Shown one piece after another: positions 7,288 through 15,212 of a DNA stretch of 64,000 bases. This DNA comes from Segatella copri. GTDB taxonomy: Bacteria; Bacteroidota; Bacteroidia; Bacteroidales; Bacteroidaceae. The translations under genes and the position numbers were made by a program. Within the stretch, counting starts at the first letter, position 1. Each line of letters opens with the position of its first letter. The notes under the pieces were generated by a model that worked only from the letters and a program-made list of their open reading frames with translations, was not told the origin of the DNA and searched no databases. The stretch is from NCBI RefSeq assembly GCF_019249655.2, contig NZ_CP137557.1, positions 1,361,001 to 1,425,000 on the forward strand, written 5' to 3'.

Positions 7288-7328
7288 GCGGCTGAATGTT
7301 GAACTAGAATAAATAGGAGGAAGAATAT

Positions 7329-7484
7329 ATGGATACAACAAAGTTAACAAGAGAAGAGGCTCTACGCCGTTGGAATGCTTCTAAGGAAAACAAACGTAAA
7401 ATGGTGGAGAAACTGGAGAACTTGGTTCGCAAAAGCTGTCTGGAACGTACTGGTAAAGAACCTATAGGGGTAGAAGTATGGTAG
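7329..7484 (+). CDS. Small charged protein, partner of DUF6169 gene (antitoxin-like)
   Basis: The 51 residues MDTTKLTREEALRRWNAS...RTGKEPIGVEVW are Lys/Arg/Glu-rich and helical. The gene overlaps the next one (7478) by 7 bp in another frame, so translation is probably coupled. AGGAGG stands 7 bp before the ATG. The small-first, overlapping order and the shared leader match the other two-gene modules in this island, so an antitoxin-like role is plausible. No known domain can be named. Confidence 0.7.
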   Translation: MDTTKLTREEALRRWNASKENKRKMVEKLENLVRKSCLERTGKEPIGVEVW

Positions 7485-7999
7485 TAGAAAAAATGTCTCT
7501 GGCTGTGATTAATGCCAATTCGCCCTATGAGGTAAAAGTGGCTCTAGCTGATGATACATTGTGTTTCATCACAGATTATGATGCTGAAATTTTCGTAACT
7601 TTTGAAAGGGATGATATACTTCATAATGGGTTAGTTTATCAATTTGGTATCTCTAATCCGAAGGGAGTGAAGTCTCCTCGTGATCCTAAGGTGCGAGAGA
7701 CTATTCTTGCCATAGTGGAGGAATTCTTTGCAAAGAACAATGCGGCATTTCTTTATATCTGTGATACAAGTGGTGGCATGCAGAAGATGCGTAATCGCTT
7801 ATTCAAATACTGGTTTGGCATCTACGGGGAAAGAAAGGAGTATGTTTTCCTGCCGCAAACGATTACAGACGAGGAGGGTAATGATAACTATGCAGCACTA
7901 ATCATTCGTAAGGATAATCCTCAATTCGCTGATTTGGTAAGCGAGTTCATGGCTACCGTGAATTTACTAAATACTAAGCCGGAAGATTTTGATGAATAG
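7478..7999 (+). CDS. DUF6169 family protein
   Basis: The 173-residue protein matches the Bacteroidota DUF6169 family as I recall it: an N-terminal beta-rich part (PYEVKVALADDTLCFITDYDAEIFVTF), a central PRDPKVRETILAIVEEFF helix, LYICDTSGGMQKMRNRLFKYWF, and a C-terminal YAALIIRKDNPQFADLVSEF. The conserved CDTSGG...RNRLF stretch looks like a functional site. The biochemical role is unknown. Coupling to the small gene 7329 and repeated modular context suggest it may be a toxin or effector of a two-gene module (inference). Confidence 0.75.
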   Translation: MVVEKMSLAVINANSPYEVKVALADDTLCFITDYDAEIFVTFERDDILHNGLVYQFGISNPKGVKSPRDPKVRETILAIVEEFFAKNNAAFLYICDTSGGMQKMRNRLFKYWFGIYGERKEYVFLPQTITDEEGNDNYAALIIRKDNPQFADLVSEFMATVNLLNTKPEDFDE

Positions 8000-8085
8000 A
8001 TTTATATAATAGTGCCAATTCTTCCCCAAAGTCTGTAGATTTTGCGAGTAATTTGCTGATAACTTGCAGATGTCTTGTGGTTTTC

Positions 8086-8116
8086 TTGGTGGCTTCGAGG
8101 AAAAAGTGTACTTTTG
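8086..8116 (+). promoter_or_regulatory. Promoter of the 8145/8375 module
   Basis: TTGG (8086-8089), 19 bases, TACTTTTG (8109-8116). The leader text before it (GTAATTTGCTGATAACTTGC) is shared with the other modules, but here no full composite repeat precedes it. Confidence 0.7.
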
Positions 8117-8144
8117 CGGTTAGATGTTAATAAAATGAATTATT

Positions 8145-8378
8145 ATGGCACAGGTAGCAACAATGAATCAAGCTCAATTGCAAATCCTCGATATGCTGTC
8201 ATTTATCAAGACTCCTGAGGCTTTGCGAGATTTGAATAAGGTAATCTCCGATTATTTTGTTCAGATGGCTGATGCTGAATTAGATAGGATGTGGAATGAA
8301 GGAACCCTGAATGAAGAACGTATCGAGAGTTTCCGGCATCTCCATGAACGTACTCCATACAAGTTAAAAAAGAAATGA
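8145..8378 (+). CDS. Small helical protein of unknown function, first gene of a pair
   Basis: The 77 residues are predicted to be all helix: AQLQILDMLSFIKTPEALRDLNKVISDYFVQMADAELDRMWNEGTLNEERIESFRHLHERTPYK. The pattern ADAELDRMWNEG...HLHERTPY recurs in short Bacteroidota genes next to toxin-like ORFs, from memory of that family. Its stop codon overlaps the start of 8375 in ATGA, so the two are translationally coupled. It could be an antitoxin; no motif proves it. Confidence 0.7.
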   Translation: MAQVATMNQAQLQILDMLSFIKTPEALRDLNKVISDYFVQMADAELDRMWNEGTLNEERIESFRHLHERTPYKLKKK

Positions 8379-8488
8379 TTATGGAAGGAATGTATATTGT
8401 TTTAGGTGGTGTAGGAATCGTTGCATGCTGCCTTTATCTTTGGTCAGCTTTTACGAAAAGCGGTAAGAAGTGGATAGAGAGTTTATAA
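8375..8488 (+). CDS. 37-aa single-span membrane protein, coupled to 8145 gene
   Basis: The product starts MIMEGMYIVLGGVGIVACC, has one hydrophobic helix (about residues 6-24), then a positively charged tail AFTKSGKKWIESL. The start overlaps the upstream stop (ATGA). Size and layout recall small membrane-active toxins of type I modules, but here it follows a protein-coding partner rather than an antisense RNA. Real translation is supported only by coupling and sensible composition. Confidence 0.55.
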   Translation: MIMEGMYIVLGGVGIVACCLYLWSAFTKSGKKWIESL

Positions 8489-8512
8489 CTGTATATTATA
8501 ATTATAGCGTAA

Positions 8513-8688
8513 GCTTTTTCGAACCACCTAGTTCCTCCTTCCAAGGAGGATTCCACATCTCTCACCAAGCCTCTCTCTTGCCCGAAGAGAGAGGATGTAA
8601 CCGCCCTCCGGTGCTCGGAACCGCTTCGCTCTAAGGTTGGCGGGGCATCAAAGCCCTCGCCATGTTTTGCGGGATGGGACCGCATGGG
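8513..8688 (+). repeat. Composite structured repeat, copy E6
   Basis: TTTTTCGAACCACC, stem I TCCTCCTT/AAGGAGGA (8533-8550), stem II CCTCTCTCTT/AAGAGAGAGG (about 8568-8594), then the type A block to 8688. Both stems differ in sequence from E3 and E5 yet stay fully paired. Confidence 0.7.
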
Positions 8689-8780
8689 AATAGCAGTTTA
8701 TAGTTTACAGTTAATAGTTTATAGTTTACGGTTGATTTCGTGGTAATTTGCTGATAACTTTCAGATTTCTTGTTAATTTC

Positions 8781-8811
8781 TTGGTGGTTTCGAGAAAAAA
8801 GCGTAACTTTG
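8781..8811 (+). promoter_or_regulatory. Promoter of the GNAT-type module
   Basis: TTGG (8781-8784), 19 bases, TAACTTTG (8804-8811), within the conserved leader that follows copy E6. GGAG precedes the ATG at 8846. Confidence 0.75.
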
Positions 8812-8845
8812 GCGGCAGAATTAAATGTTTAATAAGGAGAAGATT

Positions 8846-9001
8846 ATGGCAATAGATATTAAAGTGATACCAACCCTTCGAGGAGATGAAGCTGTTCGCT
8901 TTGTGAAGAGAGCGGAAGAAGTTATGAATAATAATAATCGTGTGGACTTCTCTGCAAAAGTAGCTGAAGCTCGTGCCATTTTGAGAAAGGCAGGCTTTTG
9001 A
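8846..9001 (+). CDS. Putative antitoxin of a GNAT-toxin module
   Basis: The 51 residues begin MAIDIKVIPTLRGDEAVRFVKRAEE and end VDFSAKVAEARAILRKAGF. The compact helical protein ends 2 bp before the GNAT pseudogene at 9004. Short genes of this kind directly precede GNAT toxins in Bacteroidota. Since the toxin is broken, this may be an orphan antitoxin, still able to neutralise a related toxin elsewhere. Confidence 0.65.
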   Translation: MAIDIKVIPTLRGDEAVRFVKRAEEVMNNNNRVDFSAKVAEARAILRKAGF

Positions 9002-9003
9002 TT

Positions 9004-9206
9004 ATGGGGTTCTTATTGGAAAAATGCAAACTTGTAAAGTTGGATGACAAGATATTGGAGATTTGTCATCCGTTAAGAATGAGTTCCTGTTTTTGTTTTC
9101 TACGGAACAGCAAGAAGCAGAGAATCTTGGCTATGACATAACAAAGACTTTGCACACTCGTTTGATGTACTATGATTTGAAGAAGTTGACTTCAAATGAG
9201 AATTAA
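9004..9206 (+). pseudogene. Decayed GNAT acetyltransferase toxin (internal deletion and frameshift)
   Basis: The start MGFLLEKCKLVKLDDKILEICHP is the usual N-terminus of Bacteroidota GNAT toxins. After about 25 codons the middle of the protein, about 100 residues with the acetyl-CoA site, is missing. The C-terminus continues in another frame as FLFSTEQQEAENLGYDITKTLHTRLMYYDLKKL to TAA 9206, alignable with the GNAT tail at 3-182. It is inactive by any reading. Confidence 0.75.
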
Positions 9207-9284
9207 TGTATATCACCTTTACAGAGTAAGGTTTTAATACATTATGTATTAACCTATGCATCCGAATTCTTAAATGTCAGAATA

Positions 9285-9449
9285 ATGGAAACAAAGGAAT
9301 ACTTTGGAAAGGTAATGCAGGACTACAACTAGAACCGAAAGGGGCGTAGTCTGCGTAAGTATTGCAAAGATGAAGCAGTAGATTATGACTGGCTCATCCA
9401 GTACAAGAAGTACTATCGTCTTTTATTCCAAGTACTATCGCAAGGTTAA
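9285..9449 (+). pseudogene. IS66-type accessory ORF fragment with amber codon
   Basis: METKEYFGKVMQDYN, then TAG, then NRKGRSLRKYCKDEAVDYDWLIQYKK resembles the short helix-turn-helix ORF next to IS66-like transposases of Bacteroides. The TAG replaces what is probably a Gln codon (CAG to TAG). After YKK the reading diverges and stops at 9449. No transposase gene follows, so it is debris. Bases 9450-9646 behind it show nothing codable. Confidence 0.5.
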
Positions 9450-9646
9450 AATCTTGCACTATAATATAAATGGTTGGGTTCTTTGCTCGAAGTGGTTTAC
9501 TGACGGTAAGTTTCTCAAGCCATTAAATTTTAGAAAATCAAAACTTTATTCAAAAATACTGGTACGGCTAACCCGCTGTTAAATAGTGGGGACGCTGTAT
9601 TGGTGGTTTACACTAAAAGAATTTTGATTTCTAAAATCATCTAATC

Positions 9647-9826
9647 TTTTTCGAAAACCTACCCGTCCTTCCTTACCCTTAAGGAAGGCTCCACCTTTCT
9701 CACCAAGCCTCTCTTTCCTCAGAAACGAGAGGATGTAACCGCCCTCCGGTGCTCGGAACCGCTACGCTATAAGGTTGGCGGGGCATCAAAACCCTTGCCA
9801 TGTTGTGCGGGTTGGGACCGCCAGGG
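9647..9826 (+). repeat. Composite structured repeat, copy E7
   Basis: TTTTTCGAAAACC, stem I CCTTCCTTA/TAAGGAAGG (9667-9688), stem II CCTCTCTTTC/GAAACGAGAGG (about 9709-9733), then the type A block to 9826. The leader and promoter seen after E1, E5 and E6 are absent: the flank was probably removed by the IS66 insertion. Confidence 0.65.
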
Positions 9827-9922
9827 AGTAAAAGCTTTGTGTAAGCAGATTCATTAATTAACATAATAGCATAATTATGTATACATTTTTAGATAATATG
9901 TTCAAGGTACTCAAAGTTGCAG

Positions 9923-10110
9923 GTAAGCGTCCAAAAACGGATTTGGTGATTTGAGAAAGATGATGTAACTTTGTCGCCAGTAATTTTAAACGTAAGTAAA
10001 ATGTACAGCGACAAAGACTTTCAGACATTCTGGTTCCGCTACAAGACGGAAGGGGAGCCACATGGAATTTCAATTAATTCCTTTTGTATTAACCAAGGTG
10101 TTCCATACAA
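9923..10110 (+). mobile_element. Truncated left end of an IS66-family element
   Basis: GTAAGCGTCC at 9923 is the typical IS66 terminal sequence. A promoter follows (TTGG 9943, 19 bases, TAACTTTG 9966-9973), and then an ORF from 10001 reading MYSDKDFQTFWFRYKTEGEP...FCINQGVPY, the small accessory ORF of Bacteroidota IS66 elements. The ORF is cut at about 10110, where a minus-strand gene fragment begins. No TnpB, transposase or right end is present. Confidence 0.6.
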
Positions 10111-10111
10111 G

Positions 10112-10315
10112 CGTTTGTTTGTCATTGCTTTTGAAAGTTTTGATTGTGATTTTTCCTTCTTGATGTAATTGGGCAATTGCATCTTTAACACCTTGTGTCT
10201 TTAGCTCACCGATCTCGTCATCAATGATGCTCTTCTCGACCTGTGATTTGAAATTGGGGTCGAAATTTTTCTTCTTCCAATAGGTTGTATAGCGATTTTC
10301 TGATTTGGGAAGCAT
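10112..10315 (-). pseudogene. N-terminal fragment of an unrecognised protein
   Basis: A minus-strand reading MLPKSENRYTTYWKKKNFD...KSQVEKSIIDDEIGELKTQGVKDAIAQLHQEGKITIKTFKSND has natural protein composition but runs into the truncated IS66 end at about 10112. It is probably the 5' part of a gene cut by the element. Divergent from the helicase gene (76 bp between). I do not recognise the family. Confidence 0.4.
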
Positions 10316-10391
10316 CCTATAGTCATGTTTAGTATTGAATGTTAAGTGTTGATTTTTGAAGACTAATTATTGAAGAAATAATTTCTTTAGA

Positions 10392-12620
10392 ATGAAGAAA
10401 ATAGAACTTTTTGATTACCAAGAGGATATGAAAGCACGGATAGAGAAGGCTTTGTGCCTTCACCGTTCCGTGATGGCACAGATGCCTACGGGAACAGGTA
10501 AGACCTATCTGCTTACAGCAGTCATAGACTCTTTCGTGAGAGCCAATCCTAAGGCGAAAGTATGGATTGTTGCCCATAGAAGGGAGCTGGTATCCCAGAT
10601 TGATGAAACCGTAAGAAAGTTTCATTCTTATTCCTCAGCCACCTCTTCTCTGTTGTCATCCGTCAAGGCGATGTCCATCCAGTGGCTGATGAGACACTAT
10701 GACGAGATAGAGGAAGAGCCTGGACTGATTGTGATTGACGAGGCGCACCATGCGCTTGCCAAGACCTATAAGGAGATGTGGGAGAGATTCCCGAAGGCTA
10801 AGTTCCTGGGACTGACGGCTACACCTTGCCGATTGAACGGTAAGGGTTTCACAGACCTGTTTGATGTGTTGGTGCAGTCGTGGGGTGTTCCTGAGTTTAT
10901 CAGCAAGGGAAGATTGGCGACATACGATTTCGTGAGCATCAAGTCGGATGGTGTGACGCAACGGCTCATTGACTCCTTGCAGAAGCGAGGTGCAGATGGT
11001 GACTACCAGAACAAGGAAATGGATATGTTGCTGAATAAGAAGCCGAGCATCGAAAGACTTTACCGGAGCTTGGAGGAATATGGCAAAGACAGGAAGGGCA
11101 TCGTGTATGCTATCAATATCAGTCATGCTCAGAAAATCACAAAACTGTATCAGGAACATGGCGTGAAAGCCATTGCCATAGACTCGAAGACTCCTGCTGC
11201 GGAAAGACAGCAAGACATTGAAGCCTTCAAGAAAGGTGACATCCAAGTGCTGGTGAATGTGGACATTTTCTCGGAGGGATTTGACTGTCCGGATGTGGAG
11301 TTTGTACAGTTGGCTCGACCTACGCTGTCGCTTGCCAAGTACCTGCAGATGGTGGGACGAGGACTGCGAGTAGCCAAAGGAAAGAAGAACTGCGTGATTA
11401 TAGATAATGTGGGACTGTATCGGGTGTTCGGGTTGCCTTCGCAGGTATGGAACTGGAATGCGATGTTTGAAGGAAAGCTGAAAGTTGGCAAGAAAAAGGA
11501 GACTCCGAAGGAAAGAGAGTTTTTCCTGATGAGCAAGGTGCAAGACGATATTCCGATTCATCCAGACTCGGAAATGATGATGGTGATGAGCCATGAGGAA
11601 TTGCTCCAAACGATACAGTATCGTGAGTTTGTGGATAGCAAAGGGGAGTTTGCCATCATCAAGCTGCCTGATGGAAAGATGACGGTAGTGAACCGACAAG
11701 GAGAACAAGTACTGGAGCCAGGCGATTACTATGACATGAAGCTGTTGGATGGCAACATCCTATTCTACCGACCTCGCAGAAAGGCGATATGCTATTATGA
11801 CCTGTTGGCAAAAGCTGTCATCGACGATGGCACTAACGTAGCAGAAGCTCCCCAGGTTGTCAACATCAAAGGATGGGAGTTTATAGAATATAACGACATT
11901 TTCATGTCTCGAACCCAAGAAGAATTTTCTTTGCCCTATCGTCCTTTACAATATGATTTTCTGAATTATGGGTACTATATGATATTCAGATTCAGACCTT
12001 CTGCTCCCGGTTGTCAGGTATGGTACTATTGTGAGGGTAGTGAAGGGAAGATGCGCATGGGCCATGAAGAGAGCAGGAATGTATGTTTCCTGCGTAATGA
12101 TTACGAACATGTGTATTGGTTATGTGCAGTCCTGTATGGTGAACGTATCGTTGTCATGGACAGCAAAGAGGACTACTACCTGGTGGATTCAAGTTTGAAG
12201 AAGACCTATATAGGGTGCAATCAGCCAAAGAATAAAAATGAAGATTTGAATTTTGTCATGCCTCGGATTGGCAAGAAATACTATCAAGAGGCGATGTTAC
12301 AGAAGAAGGAAATGGAAGCAAGTGAGTTGCTTCTTTTGCATGAGAAGTCAGAGGCAGGTCATGTGGAATTGTATCAGGCCGGAAAGAAATGGGGCTTAAA
12401 GGTAGATGGTAAAGTTATCGTGCCACCCCTCTACCACCATATAGCGCTACCTGTCGGTGCCTATTGCGCCTTTGAACAGATACCCAGACATTGGGGTGTT
12501 ATGACATTAAATGGAAAAGTGATAGTTGATGCCAAATATGAAAAGGTGGAGATTCGTGATAATGGAATCGCCGTGCTAACAGGCATCCTGGGCAAAACAC
12601 AGACCATCCATCTGAAATAA
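10392..12620 (+). CDS. DEAD/DEAH-box helicase with C-terminal WG repeats
   Basis: 742 residues. Superfamily 2 motifs appear in order: Q-like FDYQEDM, Walker A MPTGTGKT (Lys37), IVAHRRELV, DEAH in VIDEAHHA, LTATP, and motif VI QMVGRGLR. The first 400 residues resemble the SSL2/RecG-like restriction-helicase group. The rest lacks a nuclease I can name, but the last 90 residues hold two WG beta repeats (KKWGLKVDGKVIVPPLY and RHWGVMTLNGKVIVDAKYEKV), usually protein-binding. It is a single gene, bounded by mobile debris and a DUF4186 gene, so a defence or repair role is possible but unproven. Confidence 0.85.
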   Translation: MKKIELFDYQEDMKARIEKALCLHRSVMAQMPTGTGKTYLLTAVIDSFVRANPKAKVWIVAHRRELVSQIDETVRKFHSYSSATSSLLSSVKAMSIQWLMRHYDEIEEEPGLIVIDEAHHALAKTYKEMWERFPKAKFLGLTATPCRLNGKGFTDLFDVLVQSWGVPEFISKGRLATYDFVSIKSDGVTQRLIDSLQKRGADGDYQNKEMDMLLNKKPSIERLYRSLEEYGKDRKGIVYAINISHAQKITKLYQEHGVKAIAIDSKTPAAERQQDIEAFKKGDIQVLVNVDIFSEGFDCPDVEFVQLARPTLSLAKYLQMVGRGLRVAKGKKNCVIIDNVGLYRVFGLPSQVWNWNAMFEGKLKVGKKKETPKEREFFLMSKVQDDIPIHPDSEMMMVMSHEELLQTIQYREFVDSKGEFAIIKLPDGKMTVVNRQGEQVLEPGDYYDMKLLDGNILFYRPRRKAICYYDLLAKAVIDDGTNVAEAPQVVNIKGWEFIEYNDIFMSRTQEEFSLPYRPLQYDFLNYGYYMIFRFRPSAPGCQVWYYCEGSEGKMRMGHEESRNVCFLRNDYEHVYWLCAVLYGERIVVMDSKEDYYLVDSSLKKTYIGCNQPKNKNEDLNFVMPRIGKKYYQEAMLQKKEMEASELLLLHEKSEAGHVELYQAGKKWGLKVDGKVIVPPLYHHIALPVGAYCAFEQIPRHWGVMTLNGKVIVDAKYEKVEIRDNGIAVLTGILGKTQTIHLK

Positions 12621-12789
12621 CGGGGGATATTTGGGTGTAGCATGGATTTTCTTTTCCCGAGCGGCTTGGGGTTAATATAGAGCAAATCATAGATGGTTGC
12701 CCAAAGTGCTGGGGCAAGATGCAACCCACTGGCGAAGAAGAGTTTTGGACATGAAAATTCTAGCCTTTATAGGAAAAAGAAATACCTTT

Positions 12790-13269
12790 TCAAACTTGTT
12801 TTTCTATCCAAGTCATAAGTACCGCCACTGCATATTGCTGTTCTTCTTCTGTCAACTGTCTTCCGGCAGGTATATGATGCCATTTGAAGAAACAACCACG
12901 GCAGCAGCAGCCAGTAGCATGCTGGGCAATGAATACGGGATGACCTCTCATCGGTGTCTGCTTGCCGTCATTGGGAATCACTGCAGGAGCAAGGCGTTTG
13001 GCAACGAAATCCTCCGCATGCTTACGGATGGTAGCCAACCCCTTTTCTGCAATATATTCCTTATCCTTCTTCGAGAGATGGAAACGGCTGCGGAAAGCTG
13101 ATTGGGAAAGTCTTTCAAACAAATCTGTCAAATCATACTCTTTGTCTGAAGGAGTATGGTCTTCTTTACTATCTGAGGAGATAGAGTCTTTCTGATGAAC
13201 CTCTATCTCCTCAGGAAACAAATTGAGTTCTACATATTTTGCTTGGTTTCCTTTTGAATCTTTTTTCAT
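12790..13269 (-). CDS. DUF4186 domain protein
   Basis: 159 residues. The first 50 are charged and low in conservation. Residues about 55-159 are the DUF4186 domain: FRSRFHLSKKDKEYIAEKG, RLAPAVIPNDGKQTPMRGHPVF, then HATGCCCRGCFFKWHHIPAGRQLT with a Cys/His cluster that may bind metal, and a final AVLMTWIEKQ helix. The family is common in bacteria and of unknown function. It is convergent with the helicase gene; 12621-12789 between them contains only a short stop-bounded reading with a CPKC motif. Confidence 0.88.
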   Translation of the reverse strand: MKKDSKGNQAKYVELNLFPEEIEVHQKDSISSDSKEDHTPSDKEYDLTDLFERLSQSAFRSRFHLSKKDKEYIAEKGLATIRKHAEDFVAKRLAPAVIPNDGKQTPMRGHPVFIAQHATGCCCRGCFFKWHHIPAGRQLTEEEQQYAVAVLMTWIEKQV

Positions 13270-13307
13270 TTTTATGAGTCTCCTATATATATGAATCTCC
13301 TATATAT

Positions 13308-14840
13308 TTAATGGATATCAGACTCTTCTGCTACAGATGCTTTGTTTTCCTTGGGTTGTGGGTTGGGTACGAAGCCCAGAATGGCAACCAGACAACTCAT
13401 CAAAGGACTGATGATGTTGAAGAAGCAGAAGGGGAGATAGACCAGAGTCGGGATGCCAAGAACTGTACTCTGCGTCATACCGCAGGCAGTCCATGGAACC
13501 AGCACGCTCGTCACGGTAGCACTATCCTCTGTACTTCGGCTCAAGAGTTCAGGTCGGTAACCTCGTTCGGCATATTCATCCTTGTAGATAGATGCATTCA
13601 TGATGATACTCAGGAACTGGTCACCCATTACGAGATTGAGCAAGACGCCTGATGTCACGGTACTGCAGACAAGCGAGATGGTACTGTGGATGCTTTTCAG
13701 GAGCATGTGGGTGATGGCGTGGAGCATGCCGCTGGCTACCATGCATGATCCGAAGCACATGGCACAGAGGATGAGCCAGATGGTATTGAGCATGCCAGCC
13801 ATGCCTCGGGTGGCAACAAGATCATTGATGTCCGCCATACCGCAATCTACCTGGGTATGGGTATAGCAGGTGGTCATGATTCCTTGAAAGAGGCTTTTGG
13901 CAGAAATACAGTCTTCGCCTGCTATCCCCACAAGTACTTCCGGCTGGAGAATGAGGGCACAGATGCATGCAGAGAGGGCAGAAAGCAGAAGGGTGATGAG
14001 GGATGGCGTCTTTCGGTAGATGAGCCATCCGGTAAAAGCCGGAACGAGCATGGTAAACAGAGAGATATTGAATCCATGGCTCAGACCGGTAAGATACTGG
14101 CTGATATCCACTGGCTTGGAATCATAGCAGAGACCGATGATAAGATAGAGTACCAGTGAGAGCAGGATGCTTGGTATGGTGGTGTAGAGCATATAGCGGA
14201 TATGTGAGAAGAGATCCGCTCCTGCTATACTCGAAGCCAGGACAGTGGTATCGCTCATTGGCGAGAGTTTATCACCAAAATAGGCACCGGAGATAATAGC
14301 TCCAGCCGTGTAAGGGGCTGGTATTCCCAGGGCATCTCCGATTCCCATCAGGGCAATGCCAATGGTGGCAATGGTGGTCCATGAGGTTCCCGTCATCACA
14401 GAAATGATACTGGAGATGATGCATGCGCAGGGAAGGAAAAAGGTTGGTGACATAATCTGTACGCCATAATATATTAATGTAGGTACTACGCCACTGATCA
14501 TCCAGGTAGCTGACATCATTCCGATGAGCAGCAGGATCAGGATAGATACTCCGGCATCGCCCACCGTCTTTTTGATCATCTCTTCAAAGATATTCCATTT
14601 CATCATATAGATGCCCATGCCGAGTGCCACACATACGGCTGTGGCTATCATAAGGGCCACCTGGGAGGCACCAGCCAGGGCATCGTCTGGGAAGAGTTTG
14701 ACAACCAGGACGATGAGGGCGATAAGTACTGCCAGTGGTATGACAGAAATGAAAGGATGTGGACTAGCTGGCTGCTGCGGTGGGCAGGATACCTGATTCT
14801 CTGCAGCTTGAGATTTCTGTTTCTTTTCTTTTTGTTCCAT
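13308..14840 (-). CDS. nhaC: Na+/H+ antiporter, NhaC family
   Basis: A 510-residue integral membrane protein with about 11-12 hydrophobic segments. The family signatures are the TGTSWTTIATIGIALMGIG region, SGAYFGDKLSPMSDTTVLAS, and VPWTACGMTQS near the end. NhaC-type carriers exchange internal Na+ for external H+ in the inner membrane. Translation is best started at ATG 14840 (MEQKEKKQK); a TTG seven codons earlier is less likely. It stands alone, reading from the promoter at 14964-14994. Confidence 0.9.
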   Translation of the reverse strand: MEQKEKKQKSQAAENQVSCPPQQPASPHPFISVIPLAVLIALIVLVVKLFPDDALAGASQVALMIATAVCVALGMGIYMMKWNIFEEMIKKTVGDAGVSILILLLIGMMSATWMISGVVPTLIYYGVQIMSPTFFLPCACIISSIISVMTGTSWTTIATIGIALMGIGDALGIPAPYTAGAIISGAYFGDKLSPMSDTTVLASSIAGADLFSHIRYMLYTTIPSILLSLVLYLIIGLCYDSKPVDISQYLTGLSHGFNISLFTMLVPAFTGWLIYRKTPSLITLLLSALSACICALILQPEVLVGIAGEDCISAKSLFQGIMTTCYTHTQVDCGMADINDLVATRGMAGMLNTIWLILCAMCFGSCMVASGMLHAITHMLLKSIHSTISLVCSTVTSGVLLNLVMGDQFLSIIMNASIYKDEYAERGYRPELLSRSTEDSATVTSVLVPWTACGMTQSTVLGIPTLVYLPFCFFNIISPLMSCLVAILGFVPNPQPKENKASVAEESDIH

Positions 14841-14963
14841 TTTTAATGCTCTCTTATACAATTATTTAAAATCAAAGTCTTTCATTTACTTTGCGTTTGT
14901 CATCTGGAAGACCAGTGTGATGATACCTATACTGTGCTTCATACTTATATTGTACTTTTCCTG

Positions 14964-14994
14964 CAAAGGTAGCAAAAAATCCTAGATTACGCAA
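14964..14994 (-). promoter_or_regulatory. Promoter of nhaC
   Basis: On the minus strand TTG (14994-14992), 20 bases, TACCTTTG (14971-14964) fits the Bacteroidota consensus. The leader to the ATG is about 120 nt. Confidence 0.6.
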
Positions 14995-15183
14995 GAAAAG
15001 GTGTAATATGTTGTTCTTTTTATAAAAAATTATAAGTTCCTTGGATTTTTCTTGGTTATTTTTCTTTTGAACGACTAAACGTAATTGCAACTATTTTTCT
15101 CCGTTTTTATGCAGATTCTTACAGAAAAGTAAGCGAAAATGATAAAAATGCAGCAAAAAGCAATAATTTTTGGAATTTTATGC

Positions 15184-15212
15184 TTGATATTGTAGAAAAA
15201 GTCTTAACTTTG
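15184..15212 (+). promoter_or_regulatory. Promoter of asd
   Basis: TTG (15184-15186), 18 bases, TAACTTTG (15205-15212). The -7 box matches perfectly; the spacing is one base short. A leader of about 125 nt follows. Confidence 0.6.

Noticed and set aside
10656..11708. 350-codon minus-strand ORF inside the helicase gene
   Set aside because: Antisense to intact SF2 motifs; its His/Leu/Arg-rich composition is typical of a shadow frame.
12640..12751. Short reading with CPKCWGKM before the DUF4186 gene
   Set aside because: It has no start codon after an in-frame stop and only about 37 codons; the Cys pair may be chance. Kept only as a remark.
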